Source of the DNA: Vibrio sp. HDW18
GTDB lineage: Bacteria > Pseudomonadota > Gammaproteobacteria > Enterobacterales > Vibrionaceae
Assembly (NCBI RefSeq): GCF_011306175.1
Contig: NZ_CP049913.1
Span: 496,001 to 560,000 of the forward strand
Length of the DNA stretch: 64,000 nt
Direction of reading: 5' to 3'
Shown here piece after piece: positions 19,742-29,280 of the stretch (the first letter of the stretch is position 1; each line of letters begins with the position of its first letter). The position numbers and the translations under genes are program-made. The notes beneath the pieces were generated by a model. The model was not told the DNA's origin. It saw nothing but the letters and a program-made list of their open reading frames with translations, and did no database searches.

Positions 19742-20598
19742 GATGCACATCCCGTGATGAATTGCCCGAGTGTCACTCGATCATTACCCGCATAATCTTG
19801 CTCAGTGGTAATGCTTTGATAACCTAACTGATGCAACATAGTGCGCACTGCCGCCCCTTGATCATAGCCATGCTCAAACAGCAACCAGCCACCATCGAGT
19901 AAAAAATCAGGTGCATGGGCACTGATATAACGAATATCCGCCAAACCATTTTCAGCCGCGACTAACGCGCTTTTCGGCTCAAACCGGACATCGCCCTGAT
20001 CTAAATGTGGATCGTGTGGGTCAATATAGGGCGGGTTGGAAATAATTAAAGCAAACTTCGTACCATAAACTAGCGGACTAAACCAACTACCTTGTAAAAA
20101 CTGCGTATTGTCGAGCGCCAAACGAATCGCGTTCTCCTGAGCTAACTCCGCCGCTTCCGGACGTAAATCGATGCCCGTGACTCGCCGCGTTGGCAATTCT
20201 GATGCCAAGGCCAGCGCAATCGCGCCAGTTCCTGTGCCTAAATCAAGCAGTTCTCCATCAATTAACGCCGCTTTCTCCAGCGCTAATTCGACCAAGCGTT
20301 CAGTATCAGGACGTGGGATCAGCGTGGCGGGAGAGACTTTGAGTGGCAGCGACCAAAACTCGCGCTCACCAAGAATATAAGCCACCGGCTCGCCTGCTAT
20401 CCGGCGCACGAGCAGATTTTGCCAAGCGGCCAGCGTTGCTTGATCCAACAGTTTATCTGGCCAAGTCAGCAAATAAGAGCGCGGCTTAGCCAATACATGG
20501 CAAAGTAACACCGCGGCATCAAGCGCTGGCGAATCACTGCCGCTGTGTTGCAGTTGCTCGCTGGCCGCTTTTAATGCCGCTTCAATCGTGACTGACAT
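19726..20598 (-). CDS. prmC: PrmC (HemK), release-factor glutamine methyltransferase
   Basis: PrmC methylates the Gln of the GGQ motif in release factors using S-adenosylmethionine. Its partner prfA lies just upstream with a three-base gap. The 290-residue protein has the N-terminal helical domain (residues about 1-75), the AdoMet loop LLDLGTGTGAIALALASE, the acidic GIDLRPEA strand end, and the catalytic NPPY in ISNPPYIDPHDPHL. The last nine residues (TGCASCTKD) look like a lineage-specific tail and carry the overlap with sirB2. Confidence 0.95.
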   Translation of the reverse strand: MSVTIEAALKAASEQLQHSGSDSPALDAAVLLCHVLAKPRSYLLTWPDKLLDQATLAAWQNLLVRRIAGEPVAYILGEREFWSLPLKVSPATLIPRPDTERLVELALEKAALIDGELLDLGTGTGAIALALASELPTRRVTGIDLRPEAAELAQENAIRLALDNTQFLQGSWFSPLVYGTKFALIISNPPYIDPHDPHLDQGDVRFEPKSALVAAENGLADIRYISAHAPDFLLDGGWLLFEHGYDQGAAVRTMLHQLGYQSITTEQDYAGNDRVTLGQFITGCASCTKD

Positions 20599-20601
20599 GG
20601 A

Positions 20602-21690
20602 TTAGTTTTGATCCGCCAGTGCCGCGAGCTGATCGGCTTGATGTTCATGGATCACCGGTTCAATCAGTGATTGCAGATCGCCTTCCATCACTTCGGTTAA
20701 GCGATACACGGTCAAGTTAATCCGGTGATCGGAAACCCGGCCTTGTGGGTAGTTATAGGTGCGGATCCGGTCACTGCGATCACCAGAGCCGAGCAGGTTA
20801 CGTCGCGTATCTGAAATTTGCGCCGCACGTTTAGACTCTTCCGCTTGGGCAATCCGCGCCGCCAACACTGACATCGCTTTAGCTTTGTTCTTATGCTGCG
20901 AACGCTCATCCTGACACTCAACCACAATACCGGTCGGTAAGTGAGTGATACGGATCGCCGAATCGGTGGTGTTAACGTGCTGACCACCCGCACCCGAGGA
21001 GCGGAAAGTATCGATTTTCAGATCGCTGGCTTTGATTTCTGGAATTTCCGCTTCAGGAATTTCTGGCATGATCGCTACCGTACAAGCCGAAGTGTGGATA
21101 CGCCCTTGCGCTTCGGTGGCCGGTACCCGTTGCACACGATGACCGCCAGATTCAAACTTCAGCGTACCGTACGCACCATCACCATTGACCTTGGCAATCA
21201 TCTCTTTATAACCACCGTGCTCAGCTTCACTGGATGACATCACTTCGATACGCCAGCCTTTTTTCTCAGCAAAACGGCTGTACATGCGGAACAGATCGCC
21301 AGCAAAAATACCCGCTTCATCACCACCTGCCCCAGCGCGGATTTCCAAGAAACAGTTGCGATCATCGTTTGGATCTTTCGGCAACAGCAAAATTTGCAGC
21401 TCATCGGTGAGGCGTTCAATGGCCGCTTTAGCCGCTTTGATTTCCTCTTGCGCCATTTCACGCATTTCGGCGTCATCTTCCTGTGCCATCTCTTCGGCCG
21501 CCAGCAAGTCATCTTTCGCTTGTTGGTAAGCTTGGAAACACTGGGTGATCTCTTCCAGTTGTGAATACTCTTTGGAAAGAGCACGGAATTTATTTTGATC
21601 ACCAATAACTGCTGGATCGCCGAGGAGGTGTTGCACCTCTTCGTAGCGTTCAACAAGGGATTCCAGCTTGCTTAAAATCGACGCTTTCAT
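20602..21690 (-). CDS. prfA: PrfA, peptide chain release factor 1
   Basis: RF1 recognises UAG and UAA and triggers release of the finished peptide. The 362-residue protein has the stop-codon-reading tripeptide PAT (residues 191-193, in [13 protein letters not shown]) and the catalytic GGQ (residues 236-238, in [13 protein letters not shown]), whose Gln is the PrmC substrate. The coiled N-terminal domain runs to about residue 105. It lies 29 bases after hemA, the standard hemA-prfA-prmC arrangement. Confidence 0.97.
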   Translation of the reverse strand: MKASILSKLESLVERYEEVQHLLGDPAVIGDQNKFRALSKEYSQLEEITQCFQAYQQAKDDLLAAEEMAQEDDAEMREMAQEEIKAAKAAIERLTDELQILLLPKDPNDDRNCFLEIRAGAGGDEAGIFAGDLFRMYSRFAEKKGWRIEVMSSSEAEHGGYKEMIAKVNGDGAYGTLKFESGGHRVQRVPATEAQGRIHTSACTVAIMPEIPEAEIPEIKASDLKIDTFRSSGAGGQHVNTTDSAIRITHLPTGIVVECQDERSQHKNKAKAMSVLAARIAQAEESKRAAQISDTRRNLLGSGDRSDRIRTYNYPQGRVSDHRINLTVYRLTEVMEGDLQSLIEPVIHEHQADQLAALADQN

Positions 21691-21719
21691 AATTGCTTCT
21701 TTAAACTCTAAGTTGAGAT

Positions 21720-22979
21720 TTAATTTAGATCGTCAAGACCTAAACTTTGTCTGATCACGGCCAATTTAGCCGGTTCCCCTTGCTCCGCTGCCAGTTGTAA
21801 GGCACGGGTCGGGGTGTGAATTAGTTTGTTGGTCAGTTTGTTGCTTAATTCTATAAGCAATTTTTCGGGATCGCCTCCCGCCGCCAGCACTTGTAGGCTT
21901 TTACTCACCAGCTCTTCACGCGCTTGATTAGCCTGCTGACGGTAATCTCGGATACTATCTACCGCCTGTAATGAGCGCATCCAACTCATAAAGGTCGCGC
22001 TTTCTTGACTCACCATCGCCTCGGCAGCAATGGCTTCCACCTTGCGTTGCTCGATGTTGCTCTCGACAATCGATTGCAGATCATCGACTGAATAGAGATA
22101 AGCATCATTAAGCTGACCAACCTGCGGTTCAATATCACGCGGTACGGCGATATCCACCAATAGCATTGGCTGATAGCGGCGCGCTTTGAGCGCACTTTCC
22201 ACCATACCTTTACCAATAATCGGCAATGGGCTTGCGGTGGAACTGATCACAATATCGGCTTGCGCAAGATAAGCTGGGATCTCATTGAGTGCGATGACTT
22301 GAGCGTCAAACTGCTGAGCGAAACTCATCGCTCGCTCACGAGTACGGTTGGCGACGATCATCCGTTGGCAATGGTGACTCGCCAAGTGTTTGGCTACCAA
22401 CTCAATGGTTTCGCCCGCACCAACCAACAATACAGTAGCCTGTGCCAGCGATTCAAAAATGTGTTTTGCCAAGGTACATGCGGCGTAAGCTACCGATACC
22501 GCACTGCCACCAATTTCGGTTTCTGTACGTACCCTTTTTGCCACGGAAAAGGTTTTTTGGAACAGCTTTTCGATGGCCGGGCTCACCGCATGTTCCTCTC
22601 TGGCTTGCGCATAGGCTTGCTTCACTTGGCCTAATATTTGCGGCTCACCGAGCACCAATGAATCCAGCCCACACGCCACGCGCATCAAATGGCGAATTGC
22701 CGCTTGTTCTTCATGGATATACAGACTCGGTTTAAACTCATCCAAACTGATTTGGTGAAAGTGAGATAACCACTCAATCACTTTCTGTTTGCCTGCCGCC
22801 CGCACATCACAATAAATTTCAGTACGATTACAGGTCGAGAGGATCACCGCTCCGGTTACGTAGGAATAGCTGGCGAGCTGCTGCAGCGCCAAACAGAGTT
22901 TTTCTGGCCCGAATGCCACTTTTTCTCGCAATTCTACCGACGCCGTATTGTGATTGATTCCAATGGCAAGCAAAGACAT
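21720..22979 (-). CDS. hemA: HemA, glutamyl-tRNA reductase
   Basis: HemA reduces glutamyl-tRNA(Glu) to glutamate-1-semialdehyde, the first step of tetrapyrrole synthesis. The 419-residue enzyme has the catalytic Cys near residue 50 in [15 protein letters not shown] and the [17 protein letters not shown] substrate block. The NADPH-binding loop [17 protein letters not shown] and the C-terminal dimerisation helices are also present. The N-terminus [13 protein letters not shown] is canonical. It heads the operon that continues into prfA and diverges from lolB across a 157 bp promoter region. Confidence 0.96.
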   Translation of the reverse strand: MSLLAIGINHNTASVELREKVAFGPEKLCLALQQLASYSYVTGAVILSTCNRTEIYCDVRAAGKQKVIEWLSHFHQISLDEFKPSLYIHEEQAAIRHLMRVACGLDSLVLGEPQILGQVKQAYAQAREEHAVSPAIEKLFQKTFSVAKRVRTETEIGGSAVSVAYAACTLAKHIFESLAQATVLLVGAGETIELVAKHLASHHCQRMIVANRTRERAMSFAQQFDAQVIALNEIPAYLAQADIVISSTASPLPIIGKGMVESALKARRYQPMLLVDIAVPRDIEPQVGQLNDAYLYSVDDLQSIVESNIEQRKVEAIAAEAMVSQESATFMSWMRSLQAVDSIRDYRQQANQAREELVSKSLQVLAAGGDPEKLLIELSNKLTNKLIHTPTRALQLAAEQGEPAKLAVIRQSLGLDDLN

Positions 22980-23136
22980 CTATAGCGTGTTCCGAGATAG
23001 GGTGAAGGTTTAGACAGCGAATTTTACTTGATGCCCTCTTTGATTGAAAGGGCAGACCGGATTTGTTTTCCGCAGTTAGCGAGAACAGTGCTATAGTGAG
23101 CGCGTTTTCATTGTCTTTTTGGATAAAAAACGCCCT

Positions 23137-23754
23137 ATGCATTCTCTCATACGCCATATGATTCTTGGATGGGTCAGTCTGCTGGTTTTGGCCGGTTGTG
23201 CCACTTCCCCATCGCAGCCCGTCAATGTTGAATGGCAGACCCACCAATTAGCATTACAGCAAATTCAAGCCTATCAACTGACCGGAAAACTCGGTTATAT
23301 CACCCCAGAACAGCGCCAGTCATTCAATTTTCAATGGCAAAAAACTCCACAGCGACTCTCACTACGTTTAACCAATTTCCTTGGTCAAACCGTGCTGAAT
23401 TTACACGTTGATGAGCAAGGCGCACAAGTCGATACCTATGATGATCAAACCTACCGCGATCAGGATGCGCAAAGCCTGATCCTCCGTTTAACCGGATTAG
23501 AGATTCCAGTGGCACAACTTGAAGATTGGCTGTTAGGTTTGCCAACCCAAGCCAGCGCTTATCAGCTTAATTCACATAACACCCTTGCCCAGTTGAGTAA
23601 GTTTACCGCCACGGCACAATGGCAAGTCGAATATCAACGTTATCAGACGATTGAATGGCAAAATCAGCAGTTGCTACTGCCTGATAGGCTCAAACTCCAG
23701 CAAAACCACACTTCGATTCAACTCGCAATTTCACAATGGACACTGCACCCATGA
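23137..23754 (+). CDS. lolB: LolB, outer-membrane lipoprotein receptor
   Basis: LolB takes lipoproteins from the carrier LolA and inserts them into the outer membrane. The 205-residue product has a signal peptide ending [12 protein letters not shown] with the lipobox Cys, the [20 protein letters not shown] strand typical of LolB, and a [20 protein letters not shown] block. I chose the ATG at 23137; a TTG start 18 bases upstream (23119) would add MDKKRP and cannot be excluded. Its stop overlaps the ispE start as ATGA, and lolB-ispE-prs is the order seen in E. coli. Confidence 0.93.
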   Translation: MHSLIRHMILGWVSLLVLAGCATSPSQPVNVEWQTHQLALQQIQAYQLTGKLGYITPEQRQSFNFQWQKTPQRLSLRLTNFLGQTVLNLHVDEQGAQVDTYDDQTYRDQDAQSLILRLTGLEIPVAQLEDWLLGLPTQASAYQLNSHNTLAQLSKFTATAQWQVEYQRYQTIEWQNQQLLLPDRLKLQQNHTSIQLAISQWTLHP

Positions 23755-24623
23755 TCCACGGTACCACTGTGTGGCCTTCGCCGGCTAAACTTAATCTGTT
23801 TCTGTATATCACCGGTCGCCGTGCTAATGGCTACCACGATCTGCAAACCTTGTTTCAGTTTCTCGATTACGGTGATGAGCTGACCATTACCGCCAACCGC
23901 AGTGGGAATATCACCCTCTCTCCGGCTCTCGCCGACGTCGCGTTACAAGATAATCTGATTTATCAAGCGGCAATCGCGCTCAAAGATTATAGCCAATCCG
24001 CTTACGGCGCAGAGATTAAACTGCATAAAGTGTTACCCATGGGCGGTGGGATCGGTGGCGGATCTTCCAACGCGGCGACCACTTTAGTTGCGCTTAACTA
24101 CCTGTGGCAAACCGGACTTAGCGACCAACAACTGGCCGAGATCGGTTTAACCTTAGGCGCGGATGTGCCAGTCTTTACCCGTGGATTTGCCGCTTTTGCC
24201 GAAGGCGTGGGCGAACAATTAACCCCGGCTACACCAACAGAGCAATGGTATTTAGTGGTACGCCCGCCGGTCAGCATCGCGACCAAAGATATTTTTAGCC
24301 ATCCACAGCTGACGAGAAATACCCCAAAGCGTGATCTGGCAAGCCTTCTTGCCACCCCTTACGAAAACGATTGCGAAAAAATTGTCCGATCACTGTACCC
24401 CGAGGTTGATCAGCAACTTTCATGGCTGCTACAATATGCGCCGTCAAGATTGACTGGGACGGGATCTTGCGTTTTTGCTGAGTTTTCGAGCAGGAAAGAT
24501 GCGCAGGCCGTCTTCGCTCAATTATCTGACCACGTCTTAGCGTTTGTCGCCCAAGGGCGCAATGTTTCACCGCTGATAAAGACGTTGGCTGATTACCAAT
24601 CAGCCAAAATCCGACCTTACTAA
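23751..24623 (+). CDS. ispE: IspE, 4-diphosphocytidyl-2-C-methyl-D-erythritol kinase
   Basis: IspE phosphorylates CDP-methylerythritol in the MEP isoprenoid pathway. The 290-residue protein is a GHMP kinase: [20 protein letters not shown] carries the catalytic Lys region, [17 protein letters not shown] is the ATP-binding glycine loop, and [12 protein letters not shown] is motif 3. The start at 23751 overlaps the lolB stop as ATGA. An in-frame Met at 23736 is less likely, because it would lengthen the overlap and the N-terminus. Confidence 0.96.
   Translation: MIHGTTVWPSPAKLNLFLYITGRRANGYHDLQTLFQFLDYGDELTITANRSGNITLSPALADVALQDNLIYQAAIALKDYSQSAYGAEIKLHKVLPMGGGIGGGSSNAATTLVALNYLWQTGLSDQQLAEIGLTLGADVPVFTRGFAAFAEGVGEQLTPATPTEQWYLVVRPPVSIATKDIFSHPQLTRNTPKRDLASLLATPYENDCEKIVRSLYPEVDQQLSWLLQYAPSRLTGTGSCVFAEFSSRKDAQAVFAQLSDHVLAFVAQGRNVSPLIKTLADYQSAKIRPY
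24585..24607 (+). other. Perfect hairpin at the 3' end of ispE
   Basis: TTGGCTGATT and AATCAGCCAA form a 10 bp stem with a three-base loop inside the last codons of ispE. It is not followed by a T-run, so it is not a classic terminator. It could be a partial stop or an mRNA-stability element before prs. Confidence 0.5.
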
Positions 24624-24652
24624 AAACTGGACGCAACCCTGAGGTTTCCACC

Positions 24653-25597
24653 GTGCCTGATATGAAGCTATTTGCTGGTAACGCTATACCCGAACTAGCC
24701 CAACGTATTGCAGATCGTCTGTACATTTCGCTTGGTGATGCTACTGTTTCCCGCTTCTCTGATGGTGAAGTGGCAGTACAAATCAATGAAAATGTTCGTG
24801 GTAGCGATGTATTTATCATTCAATCCACCTGTGCCCCAACCAATGACAACCTAATGGAACTGGTGGTTATGATTGACGCAATGCGCCGTGCTTCTGCAGG
24901 CCGTATTACGGCAGTTATTCCTTACTTTGGTTATGCTCGCCAAGACCGTCGAGTGCGCTCGGCGCGTGTGCCTATCACCGCTAAAGTCGTGGCGGATTTC
25001 CTGTCTAACGTTGGTGTTGACCGCGTGCTGACCATTGACCTTCACGCTGAACAGATCCAAGGTTTCTTCGATGTTCCGGTTGATAACATCTTCGGAACAC
25101 CTGTGCTGCTAGAAGATATGAAAGCACGTAATCTAGAAGATCCAGTGGTGGTCTCACCGGATTTAGGTGGTGTCGTGCGTGCGCGTGCAACTGCCAAAGC
25201 GTTGGGTGATATCGATATCGCGATTGTTGATAAACGTCGTCCACGTGCCAACGTTTCTGAAGTGATGAACCTGATCGGTGATGTTGAAGGCCGTGACTGT
25301 GTGATTGTCGATGATATGATCGACACCGGCGGCACACTGTGTAAAGCCGCTGAAGCGCTGAAAGAGCGTGGTGCCAAACGCGTATTTGCTTACGCAACTC
25401 ACGCCGTATTCTCTGGTAACGCTGCGAAAAACATCAAAAACTCAGTGTTGGATCAAGTGATTGTCACCGACTCTATCACCCTCTCGAAAGAGATGGCTGC
25501 GACCGGTAAAGTTACGCAATTGACTCTATCAAGCATGCTGGCTGAAGCGATCCGTCGCATCAGCAACGAAGAGTCTATCTCGGCAATGTTTAGCTAA
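24653..25597 (+). CDS. prs: Prs, ribose-phosphate pyrophosphokinase
   Basis: Prs makes PRPP from ribose-5-phosphate and ATP, feeding purine, pyrimidine, NAD, His and Trp synthesis; in this window both Upp and the purine pathway consume PRPP. The 314-residue protein starts with GTG ([11 protein letters not shown]), as in E. coli. It shows [20 protein letters not shown] for ATP binding, [16 protein letters not shown], and the PRPP loop [18 protein letters not shown]. It lies 29 bases after ispE and is followed by a strong terminator. Confidence 0.97.
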   Translation: MPDMKLFAGNAIPELAQRIADRLYISLGDATVSRFSDGEVAVQINENVRGSDVFIIQSTCAPTNDNLMELVVMIDAMRRASAGRITAVIPYFGYARQDRRVRSARVPITAKVVADFLSNVGVDRVLTIDLHAEQIQGFFDVPVDNIFGTPVLLEDMKARNLEDPVVVSPDLGGVVRARATAKALGDIDIAIVDKRRPRANVSEVMNLIGDVEGRDCVIVDDMIDTGGTLCKAAEALKERGAKRVFAYATHAVFSGNAAKNIKNSVLDQVIVTDSITLSKEMAATGKVTQLTLSSMLAEAIRRISNEESISAMFS

Positions 25598-25654
25598 GCC
25601 ACGCTCGGTAAGCCTGGTCGTTGATAGTCTAGATTCGATTGATTGAATCTCTGA

Positions 25655-25686
25655 AAGCGTTTCATCGATGATGAAGCGCTTTTTTA
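25655..25686 (+). terminator. prs terminator
   Basis: AAGCGTTTCATC and GATGAAGCGCTT form a 12 bp stem with one G-T pair and a GAT loop, then TTTTT, 58 bases after prs. Confidence 0.88.
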
Positions 25687-25767
25687 TTGCCACAGACGCT
25701 CACTCGCACCTTGAATAAGATGTGTGCTATCATACTGCGCTTTTGAGTTTCCGAAGAGATCTTAGCC

Positions 25768-26358
25768 TTGAGTCAACCAATCAAACTGCTTGTCGGACTA
25801 GCCAATCCTGGGCCGGAATACGCGAAAACGCGTCATAATGCGGGGGCTTGGGTTGTTGAACAACTCACTCGTGCTCATCACGTCCCCCTAAAGCATGAAG
25901 CGAAATTTTTTGGCCTGACCGGGCGAATGTTGATTAATGGGCAAGAATTACGAGTATTAATTCCAACTACCTTTATGAATCTCTCCGGTAAAGCGATTGC
26001 GGCACTGGCCAATTTTTATCAAATTAAACCAGAAGAGATCATGGTTGCCCACGATGAGCTCGATTTGCCACCAGGAGTGGCTAAATTTAAGCAAGGTGGT
26101 GGACATGGCGGCCATAACGGTCTCAAAGACACCATAAGCAAATTAGGCAACAACAAAGAATTCTATCGTCTGCGGCTTGGCATTGGTCATCCGGGACACA
26201 AAGATAAAGTAGCAGGTTATGTGTTAGGCAAAGCCCCCGCCAAAGAGCAGGAGTGCCTTGAAGCGGCAGTCGATGAATCGGTTCGCTGCCTCGAAATCCT
26301 ATTGAAGGATGGCATCACCAAAGCACAAAATCGTTTACACACTTTCAAAGCTGAATAA
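25768..26358 (+). CDS. pth: Pth, peptidyl-tRNA hydrolase
   Basis: Pth recycles peptidyl-tRNAs dropped by ribosomes. The 196-residue protein starts with TTG, which gives the canonical [20 protein letters not shown]. The catalytic His is in KTRHNAGAW, the catalytic Asp in [11 protein letters not shown], and [10 protein letters not shown] carries the conserved Asn. The sequence is very close to V. cholerae Pth as I remember it, part of the case for a cholerae-group Vibrio. A GAAGAGA ribosome site lies about eight bases upstream of the TTG. Confidence 0.95.
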   Translation: MSQPIKLLVGLANPGPEYAKTRHNAGAWVVEQLTRAHHVPLKHEAKFFGLTGRMLINGQELRVLIPTTFMNLSGKAIAALANFYQIKPEEIMVAHDELDLPPGVAKFKQGGGHGGHNGLKDTISKLGNNKEFYRLRLGIGHPGHKDKVAGYVLGKAPAKEQECLEAAVDESVRCLEILLKDGITKAQNRLHTFKAE

Positions 26359-26368
26359 GGTTACAGTC

Positions 26369-27460
26369 ATGGGTTTTAAATGTGGCATCGTCGGTTTGCC
26401 AAACGTAGGTAAATCAACTCTTTTTAATGCGCTGACCAAAGCGGGCATCGAAGCAGCCAACTTTCCGTTTTGTACTATCGAACCAAACACCGGCGTAGTT
26501 CCGGTGCCAGATCTTCGCCTAGATGCATTAGCCACAATCGTTAAACCAGAACGCATTTTGCCAACAACCATGGAGTTTGTTGACATCGCAGGTCTGGTTG
26601 CGGGCGCATCAAAAGGGGAAGGCTTAGGCAACAAATTCTTAGCAAACATCCGCGAAACCGATGCGATTGGTCACGTAGTGCGCTGCTTTGAAAACGAAAA
26701 TATCATCCATGTGGCTGGTAAAGTATCGCCACTGGAAGACATTGCCGTGATCAATCTTGAACTGGCCTTAGCCGACTTAGATAGCTGTGATCGTGCGATT
26801 TTACGTCAAGCGAAACGCGCTAAAGGTGGCGACAAAGAAGCCAAATTTGAACTCACCGTACTAGAAAAACTGCAACCGGTTCTCAGCGAGGGCGAATCGG
26901 CTCGCTCAGTGGCTCTGAGCAAAGAGGAGCTGCAAGCGATCGGTTACCTCAATCTGCTCACTCTCAAACCGACCATGTACATTGCTAACGTCAATGAAGA
27001 TGGCTTTGAGAATAACCCTTACTTAGATGCCGTGGTCGAGTTTGCCACCCAAGAAGGTTCTTCTGTGGTGGCGGTGTGCGCGGCTATCGAAGCAGAGCTG
27101 TCTGAGCTGGAAGAAGAAGAACGCGATGAGTTTTTGGCCGATCTTGGCATTGAAGAGCCGGGCTTAAACCGCGTGATCCGCTCTGGTTATGATTTACTGA
27201 ATCTGCAAACCTACTTCACCGCGGGTGTGAAAGAAGTACGCGCATGGACCATCCCTATTGGCGCAACAGCACCGCAAGCGGCAGGTAAAATTCACACCGA
27301 TTTTGAACGTGGCTTTATCCGCGCCGAAGTGATTGGTTATGATGACTACATCCAATTTAGCGGTGAGTCGGGTGCCAAAGAGGCTGGGAAATGGCGTTTG
27401 GAAGGTAAAGAGTACATTGTCAAAGATGGCGATGTAATCCACTTCCGCTTCAACGTTTAA
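26369..27460 (+). CDS. ychF: YchF, Obg-like ATPase
   Basis: YchF is a ribosome- and redox-linked ATPase of the OBG family that prefers ATP to GTP. The 363-residue protein has the P-loop [14 protein letters not shown], the switch regions FCTIEPNTG and [20 protein letters not shown], and a divergent NVNED in place of NKxD, the known cause of the ATP preference. A C-terminal TGS domain follows ([20 protein letters not shown]). The ATG at 26369 starts 10 bases after pth; an in-frame start at 26309 lies inside pth and is rejected. pth-ychF is an operon in many gammaproteobacteria. Confidence 0.96.
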   Translation: MGFKCGIVGLPNVGKSTLFNALTKAGIEAANFPFCTIEPNTGVVPVPDLRLDALATIVKPERILPTTMEFVDIAGLVAGASKGEGLGNKFLANIRETDAIGHVVRCFENENIIHVAGKVSPLEDIAVINLELALADLDSCDRAILRQAKRAKGGDKEAKFELTVLEKLQPVLSEGESARSVALSKEELQAIGYLNLLTLKPTMYIANVNEDGFENNPYLDAVVEFATQEGSSVVAVCAAIEAELSELEEEERDEFLADLGIEEPGLNRVIRSGYDLLNLQTYFTAGVKEVRAWTIPIGATAPQAAGKIHTDFERGFIRAEVIGYDDYIQFSGESGAKEAGKWRLEGKEYIVKDGDVIHFRFNV

Positions 27461-27477
27461 ATTTCACGCAATGCTCA

Positions 27478-27509
27478 AGCAAAAGCCAACCTAAGTGTTG
27501 GCTTTTGCT
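27478..27509 (+). terminator. pth-ychF terminator
   Basis: AGCAAAAGCCAAC and GTTGGCTTTTGCT form a 13 bp perfect stem with a six-base loop, 18 bases after ychF. Confidence 0.85.
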
Positions 27510-27654
27510 GTTTATACGCTATAAAAAATGATCTTTGTGATCTATCCAGCGTAATGAATTGGTTGTTTTGCTGATGGTTTTTGATCATAAACACGCCTCT
27601 TTGTTTAAAAAAAACTCGAACGGTTAATTTCAAAGAATTTATTCAAAAAAACTG

Positions 27655-27683
27655 TTGACGCTCCGAGGTCAGATCCGCATAAT
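27655..27683 (+). promoter_or_regulatory. Strong sigma-70 promoter for the tRNA array
   Basis: TTGACG, a 17-base spacer, then CATAAT. A GC-rich discriminator (GCGCTCCG) follows, typical of stringently controlled stable-RNA promoters. A-tracts lie just upstream (27606-27614 and 27645-27651), where an UP element would act. Confidence 0.85.
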
Positions 27684-27733
27684 GCGCTCCGTTCTCAGCG
27701 ATAAGGCAAAACCTTCTCAGCGAGAGAAAATTA

Positions 27734-27810
27734 GGCTACGTAGCTCAGCTGGTTAGAGCACATCACTCATAATGATGGGGTCACAGGTTCAAATCCCGTC
27801 GTAGCCACCA
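27734..27810 (+). tRNA. tRNA-Met (CAT), elongator
   Basis: The 77-base cloverleaf has encoded CCA. The anticodon loop CTCATAA gives CAT, and the acceptor GGCTACG pairs with CGTAGCC. It closely matches E. coli elongator tRNA-Met, not initiator or tRNA-Ile2. Confidence 0.95.
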
Positions 27811-27838
27811 AATTTTGACAATTTGATGCTTTGAACAC

Positions 27839-27924
27839 GCGGTGGTGGCGGAATTGGTAGACGCGCTAGCTTCAGGTGTTAGTGTCCTTAGGACGTGAGG
27901 GTTCAAGTCCCTCCTTCCGCACCA
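27839..27924 (+). tRNA. tRNA-Leu (CAG)
   Basis: The 86-base class II tRNA has a long variable arm (GTGTCCTTAGGACGTG) and anticodon CAG in CTTCAGGTG. It differs from the two later copies by one base in the variable arm (CCTTAGG here, CCCTAGG there). The acceptor has a T5-T68 mismatch. Confidence 0.95.
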
Positions 27925-27948
27925 AAGGCATCAAGTTGGAACAAGTTT

Positions 27949-28033
27949 GCGGAAGTGGCGAAATTGGTAGACGCACCAGATTTAGGTTCTGGCGCCGCAA
28001 GGTGTAAGAGTTCAAGTCTCTTCTTCCGCACCA
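27949..28033 (+). tRNA. tRNA-Leu (TAG)
   Basis: The 85-base class II tRNA has anticodon TAG in ATTTAGGTT, encoded CCA, and a fully paired acceptor GCGGAAG / CTTCCGC. Confidence 0.95.
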
Positions 28034-28059
28034 TATTTGATGATATTAATCATCACTGC

Positions 28060-28134
28060 AGGTCTATCGCCAAGCGGTAAGGCAGCGGCTTTTGATGCCG
28101 CCATCCCCTGGTTCGAATCCAGGTAGACCTGCCA
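28060..28134 (+). tRNA. tRNA-Gln (TTG)
   Basis: The 75-base tRNA has acceptor AGGTCTA / TAGACCT and anticodon TTG in CTTTTGATG. It differs from the three later copies at one base between the anticodon and T arms (CCATCCCC here, CCATTCCC there). Confidence 0.95.
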
Positions 28135-28166
28135 TTTTTATTTAACTTTCAAGTTGGTAAAAACCA

Positions 28167-28196
28167 TTGGAAGTCAGAGCGGGATTGTATTATAGT
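28167..28196 (+). promoter_or_regulatory. Possible internal promoter within the tRNA array
   Basis: TTGGAA, an 18-base spacer and TATAGT lie in the only long spacer of the array (28135-28213), about 18 bases before the second tRNA-Met. It could start a second transcript that bypasses the first four tRNAs. Confidence 0.5.
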
Positions 28197-28213
28197 CTTT
28201 CGCTCGAAAAGAT

Positions 28214-28290
28214 GGCTACGTAGCTCAGCTGGTTAGAGCACATCACTCATAATGATGGGGTCACAGGTTCAAATCCCGTCGTAGCCACCA
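28214..28290 (+). tRNA. tRNA-Met (CAT), elongator, copy 2
   Basis: Identical by eye to the copy at 27734; 77 bases with encoded CCA. Confidence 0.95.
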
Positions 28291-28312
28291 TTTAAAATTT
28301 GATGCATTTAAC

Positions 28313-28398
28313 GCGGTGGTGGCGGAATTGGTAGACGCGCTAGCTTCAGGTGTTAGTGTCCCTAGGACGTGAGGGTTCAAGTCCCTCCTTCCGCACCA
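28313..28398 (+). tRNA. tRNA-Leu (CAG), copy 2
   Basis: 86 bases, anticodon CAG, with the CCCTAGG form of the variable arm. Confidence 0.95.
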
Positions 28399-28415
28399 AA
28401 TGTATTCAACTCTGC

Positions 28416-28490
28416 AGGTCTATCGCCAAGCGGTAAGGCAGCGGCTTTTGATGCCGCCATTCCCTGGTTCGAATCCAGGTAGACCTGCCA
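28416..28490 (+). tRNA. tRNA-Gln (TTG), copy 2
   Basis: 75 bases, anticodon TTG, CCATTCCC form. The order here is Leu-Gln-Leu, while the first group is Leu-Leu-Gln. Confidence 0.95.
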
Positions 28491-28532
28491 TTATTTCGAT
28501 AATACGAGCAATCGGATTATCACTAAAAATTT

Positions 28533-28617
28533 GCGGAAGTGGCGAAATTGGTAGACGCACCAGATTTAGGTTCTGGCGCCGCAAGGTGTAAGAGTTCAAG
28601 TCTCTTCTTCCGCACCA
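28533..28617 (+). tRNA. tRNA-Leu (TAG), copy 2
   Basis: 85 bases, anticodon TAG, identical by eye to the copy at 27949. Confidence 0.95.
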
Positions 28618-28644
28618 TATTACGATGATGTGAATCATCACTGC

Positions 28645-28719
28645 AGGTCTATCGCCAAGCGGTAAGGCAGCGGCTTTTGATGCCGCCATTCCCTGGTTCG
28701 AATCCAGGTAGACCTGCCA
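28645..28719 (+). tRNA. tRNA-Gln (TTG), copy 3
   Basis: 75 bases, anticodon TTG. It starts a shortened Gln-Leu unit that lacks Met and Leu-CAG. Confidence 0.95.
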
Positions 28720-28760
28720 TTATTTCGATAATACGAGCAATCGGATTATCACTAAAATTT

Positions 28761-28845
28761 GCGGAAGTGGCGAAATTGGTAGACGCACCAGATTTAGGTT
28801 CTGGCGCCGCAAGGTGTAAGAGTTCAAGTCTCTTCTTCCGCACCA
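28761..28845 (+). tRNA. tRNA-Leu (TAG), copy 3
   Basis: 85 bases, anticodon TAG. The 41-base spacer before it equals the 42-base spacer of the full units less one A. Confidence 0.95.
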
Positions 28846-28871
28846 TATAACAATCTGAAAAGATTAAGAGT

Positions 28872-28948
28872 GGCTACGTAGCTCAGCTGGTTAGAGCACA
28901 TCACTCATAATGATGGGGTCACAGGTTCAAATCCCGTCGTAGCCACCA
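28872..28948 (+). tRNA. tRNA-Met (CAT), elongator, copy 3
   Basis: 77 bases, same sequence as the other two Met copies. Confidence 0.95.
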
Positions 28949-28970
28949 TTTAAAATTTGATGCATTTAAC

Positions 28971-29056
28971 GCGGTGGTGGCGGAATTGGTAGACGCGCTA
29001 GCTTCAGGTGTTAGTGTCCCTAGGACGTGAGGGTTCAAGTCCCTCCTTCCGCACCA
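28971..29056 (+). tRNA. tRNA-Leu (CAG), copy 3
   Basis: 86 bases, anticodon CAG, CCCTAGG variable arm as in copy 2. Confidence 0.95.
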
Positions 29057-29073
29057 AATGTATTCAACTCTGC

Positions 29074-29148
29074 AGGTCTATCGCCAAGCGGTAAGGCAGC
29101 GGCTTTTGATGCCGCCATTCCCTGGTTCGAATCCAGGTAGACCTGCCA
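29074..29148 (+). tRNA. tRNA-Gln (TTG), copy 4
   Basis: 75 bases, anticodon TTG, CCATTCCC form. Confidence 0.95.
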
Positions 29149-29190
29149 TTATTTCGATAATACGAGCAATCGGATTATCACTAAAAATTT

Positions 29191-29275
29191 GCGGAAGTGG
29201 CGAAATTGGTAGACGCACCAGATTTAGGTTCTGGCGCCGCAAGGTGTAAGAGTTCAAGTCTCTTCTTCCGCACCA
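29191..29275 (+). tRNA. tRNA-Leu (TAG), copy 4
   Basis: 85 bases, anticodon TAG. This is the last tRNA of the array, six bases before the terminator stem. Confidence 0.95.
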
Positions 29276-29280
29276 TATAA

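Larger units (their letters stand above)
28214..28617 (+). repeat. tRNA repeat unit A (Met-Leu-Gln-Leu)
   Basis: This 404-base unit carries four tRNAs with spacers of 22, 17 and 42 bases. It appears identical to 28872-29275 in both tRNAs and spacers, so one copy arose from the other recently. Confidence 0.88.
28872..29275 (+). repeat. tRNA repeat unit B (Met-Leu-Gln-Leu)
   Basis: This is the second copy of the 404-base unit at 28214-28617, with the same spacer lengths and sequences. Confidence 0.88.

Noticed and set aside
27734..29275. Regular repeats that look like a CRISPR array at first sight
   Set aside because: Every repeat folds as a tRNA with a CCA end and the spacers are short and conserved.
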